In this document: positions 17,007 through 25,213 of the stretch, piece by piece
How the letters are laid out: every line of letters starts with the position of its first letter
How positions within the stretch are numbered: the first letter of the stretch is position 1
Source of the DNA: DATNPX01 sp036702975
GTDB taxonomy: Bacteria; Cyanobacteriota; Vampirovibrionia; Obscuribacterales; Obscuribacteraceae
Length of the DNA: 40,869 bases
Direction of reading: 5' to 3'
Assembly: GCA_036702975.1 (NCBI GenBank)
Contig: DATNPX010000023.1
Span: 1 to 40,869, forward strand
Program-made: the position numbers and the translations under genes
The notes under the pieces: model-generated
Database searches by the model: none
What the model was told of the DNA's origin: nothing
The model's input: only the letters and a program-made list of their open reading frames with translations

Positions 17007-17738
17007 TCACCAGGGCAATACACTGCCTGTGGTGGCGTGAACAAACGCGCCACTCTTTTCGAAACCTTCCGCGATTCTGACAATGTTCGCTGCTGCTTCA
17101 TGCGGGGGAGTAGCGGCATCGCTTGCTCCAAAGCTAGTTTTCACCTGACCGGGATGAATAGAAAGAACCCGAATCTTGTCGGCTTCTAACTCGACTGAAA
17201 GACAGGCAGTGAACATATTCATTGCCGCCTTTGCAATTCTGTAGGGATATGTAGTTTCTTGATTCGGCACGGCGTTGGTACTGACCATCTCCAACGACCC
17301 AAAGCGAGATGAGATATTAGCAACACAAGCATTATCGGATTTTTGCAGGAACGGCAAACATGCCTTTACACAACGAATAGGTCCATAACAATGCACCGAG
17401 ATCACATTGGTCAACTCCTGAAAGTCCAGACCAATAATTCCTTTGCCTTTCGCGCTAAATCCCGCATTGTTGAACAGTAAATCAATGTGGTCGACGTTCC
17501 GCTCGAGACACTCGCGCAATACAGTTTCACATGATGGTTCTGTAACATCGCAACGCAGAGCAACAAGGTTTGGCTCGAACAACCGCTCCAGCTCTTCAAC
17601 ATCAGCAAGCTTGCGAACCACTGCTACAACTTGGTAATTGTGCGCCAATAGATGCTCTGTAATAACACGTCCAATCCCGCGCCCTGCCCCAGTTACGACG
17701 GCAATGCGCTTTCCACTCGATGTGTTTATTAATGACAT
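17007..17738 (-). CDS. Short-chain dehydrogenase/reductase (classical SDR)
   Basis: The 243-residue product carries TGAGRGIG (16-23), NNAG (90-93), Ser143/Ser144 in NISSRFG, and YRIAK with Tyr166 and Lys170. It is a complete classical SDR using NAD(P)H. IHPGQVKTSFG after the active site is typical of the subgroup related to carbonyl reductase and CsgA-like SDRs, which act on small carbonyls or in signalling. Substrate unknown. GAGG lies about six bases before the ATG. It converges with the aminotransferase gene and is divergent from the peroxiredoxin, with about 95 bases between them. Confidence 0.9.
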   Translation of the reverse strand: MSLINTSSGKRIAVVTGAGRGIGRVITEHLLAHNYQVVAVVRKLADVEELERLFEPNLVALRCDVTEPSCETVLRECLERNVDHIDLLFNNAGFSAKGKGIIGLDFQELTNVISVHCYGPIRCVKACLPFLQKSDNACVANISSRFGSLEMVSTNAVPNQETTYPYRIAKAAMNMFTACLSVELEADKIRVLSIHPGQVKTSFGASDAATPPHEAAANIVRIAEGFEKSGAFVHATTGSVLPW

Positions 17739-17833
17739 TATGTGCCTCGAATTTACGCTCAGAAGTAATGCAAAAAAACGCTGAAGACCACATGGTACAA
17801 TAATCCGCCCGTGACAAACTGGAGAATAAAAAA

Positions 17834-18310
17834 ATGGATGCAGGCGATAAATTCCCGCAATTTTCGTTACCGAACCAAGATGGCAAGACGATCAAATTGT
17901 CTGAATATGCGGGCAAATGGGTAATCCTCTATGTTTATCCAAAAGACGACACAAAGAATTGCACAATTCAGGCTAAAGCTTTTACGGCAAACAAAGCCGA
18001 TTTTGATAAAGCGGGAGTTGCAGTGCTCGGTTTGAGCCCAGACGATGTCGGTTCGCACAAGAACTTCTGCCAGAAGTTTGCACTGAACATCGATTTGTTG
18101 GCCGATCCGAAATTTGAATTGCTCTCTGCAATCGGCGTCGGGCAGACCGCATGGGAAGGCGTCGATTACTGGAATCGCACAACTTTCATAATCGATCCTA
18201 AAGGCATCGTCGCAAAGCGCTACGATAAGGTGCAAGCAGAAGGTCACGACCAGGTATTGCTGGACGACATTACAAAATTGCAGGAAGAATTCAAGGCAGT
18301 CAGCCGCTAA
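17834..18310 (+). CDS. bcp: Peroxiredoxin, BCP/PrxQ type
   Basis: The 158-residue thiol peroxidase reduces hydrogen and organic peroxides with thioredoxin-type reductants. YPKDDTKNCTIQAKAF carries the peroxidatic Cys43; family members usually have P-G-C-T, here K-N-C-T. The resolving cysteine five residues on, common in PrxQ, is absent (Lys48). A second cysteine at 79 (SHKNFCQKF) could take that role, or the enzyme may be 1-Cys. NRTTFIIDPKGIVAKRY is the usual C-terminal half. GGAG lies eight bases before the ATG. A bidirectional terminator follows. Confidence 0.92.
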   Translation: MDAGDKFPQFSLPNQDGKTIKLSEYAGKWVILYVYPKDDTKNCTIQAKAFTANKADFDKAGVAVLGLSPDDVGSHKNFCQKFALNIDLLADPKFELLSAIGVGQTAWEGVDYWNRTTFIIDPKGIVAKRYDKVQAEGHDQVLLDDITKLQEEFKAVSR

Positions 18311-18342
18311 GCAATAGAAAGCTCAAGTTTCGCATACAAAAC

Positions 18343-18377
18343 AAAACCACGGTCGCTTGCTTGCTGACCGTGGTTTT
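18343..18377. terminator. Bidirectional intrinsic terminator
   Basis: AAAACCACGGTC (18343-18354) and GACCGTGGTTTT (18366-18377) form a perfect 12-base-pair stem with an eleven-base loop made of GCTT repeats. The A4/T4 ends give a U-tract in both directions, serving the peroxiredoxin gene (plus) and the PLP operon (minus). Confidence 0.88.
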
Positions 18378-18392
18378 ATTGTCAGCAAGCTG

Positions 18393-19901
18393 CTAGATAG
18401 TCCATTCGTCGAGCAAGTCACGATCAACTTGAGCCATTGTTGCCAGCAACACTTCAAGATCCATCCGTGTATCTGTTCCGATAGAGACTCGCAGATACGG
18501 CTCAGGGCTGGTTGTTCCGGGCGTCGTTAGAAACACTCGCGTCACATCAAAGCCGAAACTTGTGCCGAGCGCCAATACCAAACCATTTTTCTCCGCCACT
18601 TCGATTAGCTTGCTTTGAAATTGACTGTATTTCTCTTTCGTTCTGAAGCGTTCCTGAAAGGAAATCGCCATATTGGAGGTATGGAAATCAGGTCGCGCAA
18701 GTCCGTCTCTTACCCACGTTACGGTTTTGAGAATGCTATCACTCATGGTGACTCTCTTTTCCAGCTGTTCTGCAAAAAATGCAATATTGCGCGAATGCCG
18801 CTCCAGTCTTGATGTGAGTTGAGTTCGATTGGGAGATGGCAATATGCCAACATTGCTCTCGCTGAAAGCACTGCCAACATCCTGGCGCGAACGCTCGAAG
18901 CAATCGTGAGCTTGTTCGCTCCCATGAACCAGCGCTACTCCAGCGGTGACCATATCGAGCCCAAACTGATGGTGCTTCGCCAGGCTCTCAACAAAGACAA
19001 TAGTCACATTTGAGGGCACTCTCGCCAGCAGTCCAGCCGGCAACAAAGGTAGCGAGAAGCAGGTGCTATCAATAACCAGAATGACATCACGGCTAGTATC
19101 ACGCTCAGCCCAAGATATGATAGACTGCAGCTCGTGAACCAGCATGATTCCATGGTTTGAAGCCGCATCAAGATAGAGCTGCCGTGGGTGCTTTGCGTCT
19201 AAATATTCGTACAATTCGTCGGGATTCGACGGCGATGGGACTAGCAGGCCCGGGAAGATGCGCTCCAGCATCTGCATGTTTTCGAAATACATCGGCTGCA
19301 GTCCAACCACGGAATCAGCAGACCGTTCCGGTCCTTGCAACCTCTCGACGAAATGCAAGATCGTGGCAAACGCAGCCATACCGCTATTGTGCAAATAGCA
19401 TCTCAGTTTTGTTGATCCAAGATGCGATGCATATTGGCTGAGAAATGTTCTCTCGTATGAGCGAATCGCAGTGATTGCATAATTCGGATCAAGCATATTC
19501 AGGGCTGCTTTCTGCCTGTATGCAACCCGCAACAATGCTTTCAGCGAGAGGAGCTTCTCTCTTGTCTTGGTCGCTAACTTCCTGGCTTGCTCAGAACCAC
19601 CACCAAGAGCGTCCAAGCATGTGTTTGAACGATAGGAGGCAATCATCACATCGAGCCTATCGGTTACTTCCGTTCTCAAAAGTTTCAGTTGAGCGAGCAA
19701 CTCCAGAAATGCAGGTTCAAACTTAACTTCTAGATCCGTTTCGACTCCAAGAGCAGCTAAACTATCGATTCGCCGCCCATGAGTCACAGCGGACTGAACA
19801 TCTGCCATTAAATAATCGACTTCGCTTAAATCTCGCTTCAAATCGGCAACAGTAGTCGATAGACTTTCATTTACTTCGCTAGTGCCGATCCAATTGACCA
19901 T
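18393..19901 (-). CDS. CGS-like fold-type I PLP enzyme with N-terminal helical extension
   Basis: The 502-residue protein has a helical first 140 residues, then the Cys/Met-metabolism (cystathionine gamma-synthase-like) fold. VILVIDSTCFSLPLL (Asp278, Thr280) corresponds to the D-x-T loop that contacts PLP. FVESLAKHHQFGLDMVTAG matches S-A-T-K-x-x-x-G-H, giving Lys309 as the Schiff-base lysine. The usual GGH after the lysine reads QFG, so it is a divergent member. It aligns along its length with the N-terminal half of the fusion protein two genes upstream: SYERTFLSQYASHLGSTKLR against AYENAFVAEYYAQLGSSKLK, and SNVGILPSP shared almost exactly. It starts one base after the decarboxylase stop with no Shine-Dalgarno, so translation is probably coupled. 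Predicted beta- or gamma-elimination/replacement chemistry; substrate unknown. Confidence 0.75.
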   Translation of the reverse strand: MVNWIGTSEVNESLSTTVADLKRDLSEVDYLMADVQSAVTHGRRIDSLAALGVETDLEVKFEPAFLELLAQLKLLRTEVTDRLDVMIASYRSNTCLDALGGGSEQARKLATKTREKLLSLKALLRVAYRQKAALNMLDPNYAITAIRSYERTFLSQYASHLGSTKLRCYLHNSGMAAFATILHFVERLQGPERSADSVVGLQPMYFENMQMLERIFPGLLVPSPSNPDELYEYLDAKHPRQLYLDAASNHGIMLVHELQSIISWAERDTSRDVILVIDSTCFSLPLLPAGLLARVPSNVTIVFVESLAKHHQFGLDMVTAGVALVHGSEQAHDCFERSRQDVGSAFSESNVGILPSPNRTQLTSRLERHSRNIAFFAEQLEKRVTMSDSILKTVTWVRDGLARPDFHTSNMAISFQERFRTKEKYSQFQSKLIEVAEKNGLVLALGTSFGFDVTRVFLTTPGTTSPEPYLRVSIGTDTRMDLEVLLATMAQVDRDLLDEWTI

Positions 19902-19902
19902 T

Positions 19903-21330
19903 TTAGGCTTGCGCGAGCACCATCAACGAATCACGATCCACCAGCACGTTATTTGGCAGCGATGCACCGTGTGTACCAATCTCCATGTGGTGCGCAAGGT
20001 AACCGGAAGTATTGAAAAAACAAACCGCATCGCCTAGCAAAGGCATGTGCGGCAAACGAATCCGTCGCTTAAAAATGAAATCACTCTCCGAGCAAAGATT
20101 TCCGACCAGATATGCACCGCCATCATGCTCAGTGCGTTGGTCTGTCGATATAAACAGCGGATCGGAACAAAATTCTGCCCGGAATGGACAAAGATTGGTT
20201 CGATTCATGCGCAAACCTATAAGCAGATTACCTTCAGTGTCGTGCTTCTGAAATGCAACCCGAGCTAGAGTCATTCCTGTGTTGTCTAATAGCGATCGGC
20301 CGGGTTCGAAAAAGAGCTTCAGCCGGCGGTCGCGAAACTCCTTGTGCAGCGGCTGCCCATCAGCATCATCGTCGAGAACCGCCTTGACGAATCTCTCCTT
20401 CGAAAGATCATTCCAGGCAGGATAGAGATCCGGAACACCACCCAGCCGCCCACCGACAAAGGAGTAGCCGAATCCATTGTTCTGGAAGGTAAACGCCGGC
20501 CGCTCGCCACTCACTGCCTCTCGCAGAGAACTAACGAATCGCTCCCATTCCTGCTGATCATCGAGATAGCGCATGAGAATGCCACCACCAAGATCTATAG
20601 AGTCGATCCGACAACCACGGTTTGCGCAGTAATCGGCAATTTCCAAAAGCTTTCGCGCTGCAGCAGCTCGTTCGCTTGGATCATAGCGGTCGATATGCGC
20701 ATGCAGCAGCTCTACTTTGAGGGTCTCTTTTTCGAGAACCGAAGGTAAAAGACTAGCAAAATCAACTGCAGGCAATCCAAATCGGCTGTACAGCGTTCTG
20801 CGTGCCAGTTGAAAGCCAGCAAACCGCAGTCCAACGCGTGCCTTCTTCCCTAATGCTTTGGCTGTCGCGTGCAATGGTTCAATTTCATCAGTATTGTCAA
20901 TTACTACCAGGCAATCGCTGGCAATCGCCTCGTGCATCAAGGTTTCATCTTTGCCGATAGCGGTAACGATTATTTGAGACGGTGGCACCCGTAGTGCCAG
21001 GGTCTCACGCAGCTCATTAAGACTTGCGGTATCTACTCCGATTCCTGCCTCTTTCGCCATCGTTACGAACCATGCCAACTTATTGGCTTTGCGTGCGAAA
21101 TATAGCCCGCCATGGAGACCGCGATCTTTCAAAGGAGCGAGCAAGTCTTTCGCATTTCGCTGCAACTCACCATCGACCACAACGTGCAGCGGTGAGGAAT
21201 GCGTGCTGAGCAAAGAGGCTACAAGAGCTGGGTTTGCGGCGAGCTTCGTCATCCACGGGGCTTTCTTCGCAAGCAAGCGCGGAGCACATGCGTGGAGACT
21301 TCGCTGGTTGAGTTCGGCGTTCGTAGGCAT
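19903..21330 (-). CDS. Fold-type III PLP decarboxylase (LysA-like)
   Basis: The 475-residue protein is of the alanine-racemase-fold decarboxylase family (diaminopimelate, carboxynorspermidine and SbnH-type enzymes). GLYFARKANKL carries Lys81 in the Y-F-A-x-K motif. SIDLGGG (244-250) binds the PLP phosphate. FFEPGRSLLD (341-350) is the E-P-G-R motif. GNLCSESDF contains Cys413, close to the C-E-S-x-D motif that reaches over the dimer interface. The expected product is an amine from an amino acid with a distal charged group. Specificity is open: LLHAHIDRYDP replaces the usual H-x-H-I-G-S-Q, pointing to a non-DAP substrate. It is the middle gene of the PLP operon. Confidence 0.85.
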   Translation of the reverse strand: MPTNAELNQRSLHACAPRLLAKKAPWMTKLAANPALVASLLSTHSSPLHVVVDGELQRNAKDLLAPLKDRGLHGGLYFARKANKLAWFVTMAKEAGIGVDTASLNELRETLALRVPPSQIIVTAIGKDETLMHEAIASDCLVVIDNTDEIEPLHATAKALGKKARVGLRFAGFQLARRTLYSRFGLPAVDFASLLPSVLEKETLKVELLHAHIDRYDPSERAAAARKLLEIADYCANRGCRIDSIDLGGGILMRYLDDQQEWERFVSSLREAVSGERPAFTFQNNGFGYSFVGGRLGGVPDLYPAWNDLSKERFVKAVLDDDADGQPLHKEFRDRRLKLFFEPGRSLLDNTGMTLARVAFQKHDTEGNLLIGLRMNRTNLCPFRAEFCSDPLFISTDQRTEHDGGAYLVGNLCSESDFIFKRRIRLPHMPLLGDAVCFFNTSGYLAHHMEIGTHGASLPNNVLVDRDSLMVLAQA

Positions 21331-21337
21331 GGTGTAG

Positions 21338-21354
21338 CGCCTGGGAGTCAGGCG
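21338..21354 (-). promoter_or_regulatory. Hairpin just upstream of the decarboxylase start
   Basis: CGCCTG (21338-21343) and CAGGCG (21349-21354) form a six-base-pair hairpin in the 41-base gap between the fusion gene and the decarboxylase. It ends seven bases before the ATG, in the place of a ribosome binding site, and no good Shine-Dalgarno is seen. It could reduce or couple translation; it could also be neutral. Confidence 0.35.
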
Positions 21355-21371
21355 TTGTGCAGTCTCCCTGG

Positions 21372-24059
21372 CTAGACGCCTGTCCTTGAAGGCGCAGGCA
21401 CGGGATGAACTTCGGGGAAGTAGCTCTCTGAAAGAGCATCGTAATATTCGTCGACGTGCGGAAGAGGTGAATCGCAGCAGAGGAAAACCATCGTCTGCTC
21501 TCCTCTTTCACGCAATCTTTCGGCAAGGCGTCCGGTCTCTTTTTCGAACGCCAACTGTTTGAGTAGACCAGCATAGTTCATACCCGAACTTGGTCCACCC
21601 ATAATACCTCTGCGAATCAGCTTAACGCTGGCAGAGAAGCTTTCCTCGGCATTTAATTCAGCAGAGTGATTGGCGACACTCTGCCACGGGAACGTAACGT
21701 CACCGAGCAAGGAACGATCGCGCGGACCGGGGACGAGCGCTCCCTTTTCCGGGCAACAAGCAAGCACTTCGATATTCGGATTGAAGTTTCGCAAGCCGCG
21801 GCTGACACCGACCATAGTGCCACAGGTACCAAGAGCGCATGAGAGCAATGCAATCTCACCGGCAGTCTGTTGCCATATTTGAGGGGCTAACCATTTAGCG
21901 AAGCCGTCAGGATTGTCATTGTTGGTATATTGACCAGGATTAAACCATCCTGGCAATTTGCCGGTGTTAGCAGCACGTTCGCTGCGAGGTTCAAGCTTAC
22001 CGAAGTACTCATGTCCAGCGGCCGGGTGCATAAATATTTCGATTCCAAATAAACGAAGCATGCGCAATAAACCTGGCGCGATTGAATGATCGACAATGGC
22101 GCAGGTGTTCTCGATTCCAAAGAGTTTCGAAATGATGCTCAACGAAAGCACAGTGTTAGACGATGAAGATTCGATGATGTTTTTGACTCCATCGAGATCA
22201 CCGCGCTCAAAGGCGCACTTCAACATGGAATAGGCAGGAATTGACTTGATGTTCATCAAGGGCACCAGCGGCACCATTTTGGCGAAGATCTTGACACCAT
22301 CCGACTTGAATGGGTTGAGATCAGGAGGCAACTCGACAAGCGGAGTGGCCGGATAGTTTTCGGGACACAAATACTCCTGCAATGAGTTTGGTCCAGCATA
22401 GACATTGGTGCCGACCGACTGAGCACGGGCTCCCGCAGCAATATCGCTCAATACCGTTCCAACTAAAGCTGTTTCGACCGACACCGATTTGATCAGTTTC
22501 GCTAACTTGCAGACCTCTTGCGCCGTTTCAGTGCCCGGAGCAATGACGATCACGTACTCATTAGAATTCTTCACGCGATCTACAAACAAGCTCGTTATGT
22601 CTGCACCGAGAATTTTTGTCTTTCCAAGAGCAAGTCCGGCTTTAAAAGCGAGGACACGAACTTTGTCCGCAAAGGTCGCAACAAACTCAGAGGAGCGGAA
22701 TTTCGGTCTAAATCTCAACACCAAGCCGACGCCCGCATACCAGGGGCAGCGCTTGAAGCCGCGCCAGTGGCATGAGTCGAGGACACTATCCACGTCTTCA
22801 AAAGCAGAATCAAGAACATCAGCCAGCAAGCGCGTGTTCCTAGCGTGCCGACTCAAGCGCAAACCGAGACGGGCACGATCTGGACTTGGCAAAATTCCAA
22901 CGCTGCTATCAGAAATATTGGTACCGTAACGTGCTCTAGAGGCTTTGAAGTTTTCGTGCAACTCTTCGCTAATATGGGCAACGACTATGCCAGCTTTGGC
23001 TGAATCGAGTCCAAAATGATGGTGTTGCTCGAGCCGTTCGATGAATAAAATTGACACGCGGTCAGGCATGCCGGCCAACATTCCTTGCGGCAGCACGGCA
23101 CCTGGGAGTCCCGTAACATCGACAACGACTGCCACTTTGCCGGCGCTATCCCTGCGAACATAGTCAAGTACAGCATCCAGCTCGGAGACAAAGACATCTT
23201 CTTCAAAGACTGAATTCGCTGGAACGCCATCCAGGCAAATAACAGATGGGCGGATTCGCTTCAATGCACTGACAATGTCTTTATCGGGTGCGCTTTGACC
23301 AACAATCGCTTCAGGAAAGAAGCTGGTAATAAGGTTTTGCTTTTCCGGAGCGACGTTGTCCAACGCAAAGACGGCGCCACCGAATTCGGTATCACGCGAC
23401 AACCAGTGCAACACATTAGTCCAAGCAGCGACACCGTTATTCAACAAATAAGACTTCAGCTTGCTCGAACCGAGCTGCGCATAGTATTCCGCAACGAAGG
23501 CATTCTCGTAAGCGAGAGAATCCAGATGACCATCACGTTTATAGTCAAACGTATGCTCACCGATTCCATCAGTAAGGCGATTTCCGCCAAAAGGTACCGA
23601 GGCTGAATAAACCGGACTCTGCCAGTCAGAGGTGCAGAGCAGGTGCCCGCGCTGTTTGTAAAGCATTGAAAGTTGAGATTTCAGTGCCAAACACCCTTTG
23701 CGAACCTTGCTGAGAAGTTCAGAGTCTGTCTCATCACCATGACTAGCAGATTTGTATAACGAGTCGGAGATCTCGTTGAATCGCTCTCGCAGGGTGCTGA
23801 CACCATGTTTGAACTGGCTTTCAAACCTTCCGAGACAGAGCAATCGTGCATCAAAAAAGTTTGGCGACGGTAGCTCCGTCGTGACCGAATAATCGCCCAG
23901 GTCTGCAAGAAGACTGGCAATCTCTTTCAGATCTTCGGTTGCATCATTGAATCCGAGATCTGCTGAACGATGACGCCGCCGTTGCTGTCTTGGTCCGCTG
24001 CTATTCAGTCCCGCACGAAGCGTTGTTTGTTTTCTTCTTGATGCAACTAAGTCTTGCAT
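21372..24059 (-). CDS. Fusion of a lysine-less CGS-like domain and a cysteine-synthase-like (fold II) domain
   Basis: Of 895 residues, about 80-530 are paralogous to the 502-residue CGS-like protein of the same operon, including VVVDVTGLPGAVLPQGMLAG (Asp314). The lysine segment here reads FIERLEQHHHFGLDSAKAG, so Gln345 stands where the paralogue has the PLP lysine; this half should not form a Schiff base. Residues about 585-890 are a fold-type II PLP synthase. SIPAYSMLKCAFERG gives Lys614, and IIESSSSNT resembles the substrate loop IIE-(A/S)-(T/S)-SGNT of cysteine and diaminopropionate synthases. ALGTCGTMVGVSRGLR is the phosphate-binding Gly/Thr loop, and GGPSSGMNYA a late family motif. It is the first gene of the operon. 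AAGG lies upstream of the ATG at a long spacing. Predicted beta-replacement on a serine or cysteine derivative. Confidence 0.75.
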   Translation of the reverse strand: MQDLVASRRKQTTLRAGLNSSGPRQQRRRHRSADLGFNDATEDLKEIASLLADLGDYSVTTELPSPNFFDARLLCLGRFESQFKHGVSTLRERFNEISDSLYKSASHGDETDSELLSKVRKGCLALKSQLSMLYKQRGHLLCTSDWQSPVYSASVPFGGNRLTDGIGEHTFDYKRDGHLDSLAYENAFVAEYYAQLGSSKLKSYLLNNGVAAWTNVLHWLSRDTEFGGAVFALDNVAPEKQNLITSFFPEAIVGQSAPDKDIVSALKRIRPSVICLDGVPANSVFEEDVFVSELDAVLDYVRRDSAGKVAVVVDVTGLPGAVLPQGMLAGMPDRVSILFIERLEQHHHFGLDSAKAGIVVAHISEELHENFKASRARYGTNISDSSVGILPSPDRARLGLRLSRHARNTRLLADVLDSAFEDVDSVLDSCHWRGFKRCPWYAGVGLVLRFRPKFRSSEFVATFADKVRVLAFKAGLALGKTKILGADITSLFVDRVKNSNEYVIVIAPGTETAQEVCKLAKLIKSVSVETALVGTVLSDIAAGARAQSVGTNVYAGPNSLQEYLCPENYPATPLVELPPDLNPFKSDGVKIFAKMVPLVPLMNIKSIPAYSMLKCAFERGDLDGVKNIIESSSSNTVLSLSIISKLFGIENTCAIVDHSIAPGLLRMLRLFGIEIFMHPAAGHEYFGKLEPRSERAANTGKLPGWFNPGQYTNNDNPDGFAKWLAPQIWQQTAGEIALLSCALGTCGTMVGVSRGLRNFNPNIEVLACCPEKGALVPGPRDRSLLGDVTFPWQSVANHSAELNAEESFSASVKLIRRGIMGGPSSGMNYAGLLKQLAFEKETGRLAERLRERGEQTMVFLCCDSPLPHVDEYYDALSESYFPEVHPVPAPSRTGV

Positions 24060-24497
24060 GATTTGTGTCGCCTTAGATATCCAACAGTGTTACTCGTGCC
24101 AAATCATATGGAACAAGAGCCAAGGTGTCCATATAAATCTGTTCATTATTGAGAGATAGTCTCATTAAAGAGTCGCCGCTTTGCGATTTATATACTCGAC
24201 TCTTGACAATCAACTTATACCTGAAAGCCTTTAGATTAGTAGTATTACAGCGTTACCAAGAGAATATCTTTCATCGACACATCTCGTTCGAAAATTTTTG
24301 TACTTGAGCGTAAAAATCGCAAAGTTTCCCAGCCGCAAATTCCAGCTTAGCAGCACCTATGGCTAACCACCGCGGCTTTTTACCTTATTGCGAGCTCAAC
24401 CATCACTTCATTAAGTGTATTGAGAATTATTGTCACATTCTCAAATCTGGGGTAAAGTTGGTCTATGGTCTTAAATCGGTCTAAGAAGGTCCGTTGA
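24060..24497. other. Promoter region between the PLP operon and the next gene
   Basis: These 438 A/T-rich bases separate divergent transcription units. On the minus strand around 24190-24220, TTGATT and TATAAA lie about 15 bases apart, a weak candidate for the operon promoter. No open frame of note and no strong palindrome. Both units presumably start here. Confidence 0.35.
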
Positions 24498-24848
24498 ATG
24501 GAAGTCACCTATCCCGGCGCCCGTGGCATTCGCCAGTGGCTCACTCAGTGGCCGAAAGAATCTGTAGAGCGCCTGCGTGTAATCAATAACAGTCATGGCA
24601 GCTCAACCCATATTCTTTTGGCCCTCGCTTTCGGAGCATATGACCGCCATATCAGAAAATTGAACGGAGTAATTACGGGCTTGCTTCTGGCGCGTATGCG
24701 CTCGGAACGCGCTGGCCGCAGCGAAAGCGTAGCCAGATTGAACGCGCTCATGGAAGAATTGCATATCGCAATCGACGCAGTGACAGGGACACAGTCGAAT
24801 CGCAGCAAGACTCCTTGCAATCGTCCGTCAGGAGTTGCTCATACTTAA
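24498..24848 (+). CDS. Small helical hypothetical protein, 116 aa
   Basis: The product opens MEVTYPGARGIRQWLTQWPK and is rich in Arg, Leu and Ala through residue 95 (RKLNGVITGLLLARMRSERA; SESVARLNALMEELHIAIDA), predicting two or three amphipathic helices. The tail is polar. Codon use resembles the neighbours, and AAGG lies nine bases before the ATG. I recognise no family. It ends about 100 bases upstream of the multi-hairpin RNA and could share its transcript. Three tandem copies of ATTCGGC (24860-24881, one with an extra T) follow the stop. Confidence 0.5.
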   Translation: MEVTYPGARGIRQWLTQWPKESVERLRVINNSHGSSTHILLALAFGAYDRHIRKLNGVITGLLLARMRSERAGRSESVARLNALMEELHIAIDAVTGTQSNRSKTPCNRPSGVAHT

Positions 24849-24948
24849 GAGGCTCAAAAATTCGGCTATTCGGCATTCGGCCGGCTGCAAAAAAAGAATT
24901 TTCCGTTTAATCTATTTTCCTGTCTAAAAAGTTCGACCTCCCGGATAT

Positions 24949-25213
24949 ATGCATCAGTGAGCAGCGAGATGCAAGTCTCAAAGCTCCAGGACTCCGAAAG
25001 CCAGCCGATGTTCAGGGGTGTACATCGAGGAAGCTCAAAAGTCTGACCGGAAGAATCGTTTGACGTCAGGGGTGTCGTTAGACGGTTCGAAAGGAAAAAT
25101 CTGATTCCTTCAGGGGTGTGGGAGTCGGAATTCAAAAGACAATCAGTGTCAGGGGTGTCGCTGAATGTCAAATACTAATAGGCTTGGACTTCGGTCCAAG
25201 CCTAATTAGTTTT
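24949..25213 (+). ncRNA. Multi-hairpin RNA with four identical TCAGGGGTGT loops (CsrB/RsmZ-like architecture)
   Basis: Four hairpins in a row display the same ten-base loop TCAGGGGTGT. (1) 25006-25011/25022-25027, loop 25012-25021. (2) 25053-25065/25076-25088, loop 25066-25075. (3) 25100-25109/25120-25129, loop 25110-25119. (4) 25138-25148/25159-25169, loop 25149-25158. The stems have 6, 13, 10 and 10 pairs and differ in sequence, so the loops are conserved while the stems are kept only by pairing. Stems 2, 3 and 4 contain U-G or G-U pairs that would be A-C mismatches on the other strand, so the RNA is the plus strand. A fifth helix (24950-24955/24968-24973) lies 5', and GGA occurs in several linkers. 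A UUCG-capped terminator ends it. This resembles RNAs that titrate CsrA/RsmE (consensus UCANGGANGU), with G for the A of GGA. The promoter and 5' end are not located. Confidence 0.75.
25174..25213 (+). terminator. UUCG-tetraloop terminator of the multi-hairpin RNA
   Basis: AGGCTTGGAC (25180-25189), loop TTCG, GTCCAAGCCT (25194-25203) form a perfect 10-base-pair stem closed by the very stable C(UUCG)G loop. It is extended by ACTAAT/ATTAGT with one bulged A. TTTT follows at 25210-25213. The U-tract is short, but the stem is exceptionally stable. Confidence 0.8.

Noticed and set aside
18393..24059. Staphyloferrin-B-like siderophore cluster
   Set aside because: Only SbnA-like and SbnH-like folds are present; NIS synthetases, SbnB and transporters are missing, and CGS-like proteins are not part of that pathway.
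24949..25213. Reading the four CAGGGGTGT copies as transcription-factor operators
   Set aside because: Each copy is the loop of a separate hairpin with its own stem, and wobble pairs point to RNA; operator repeats would not need pairing flanks.
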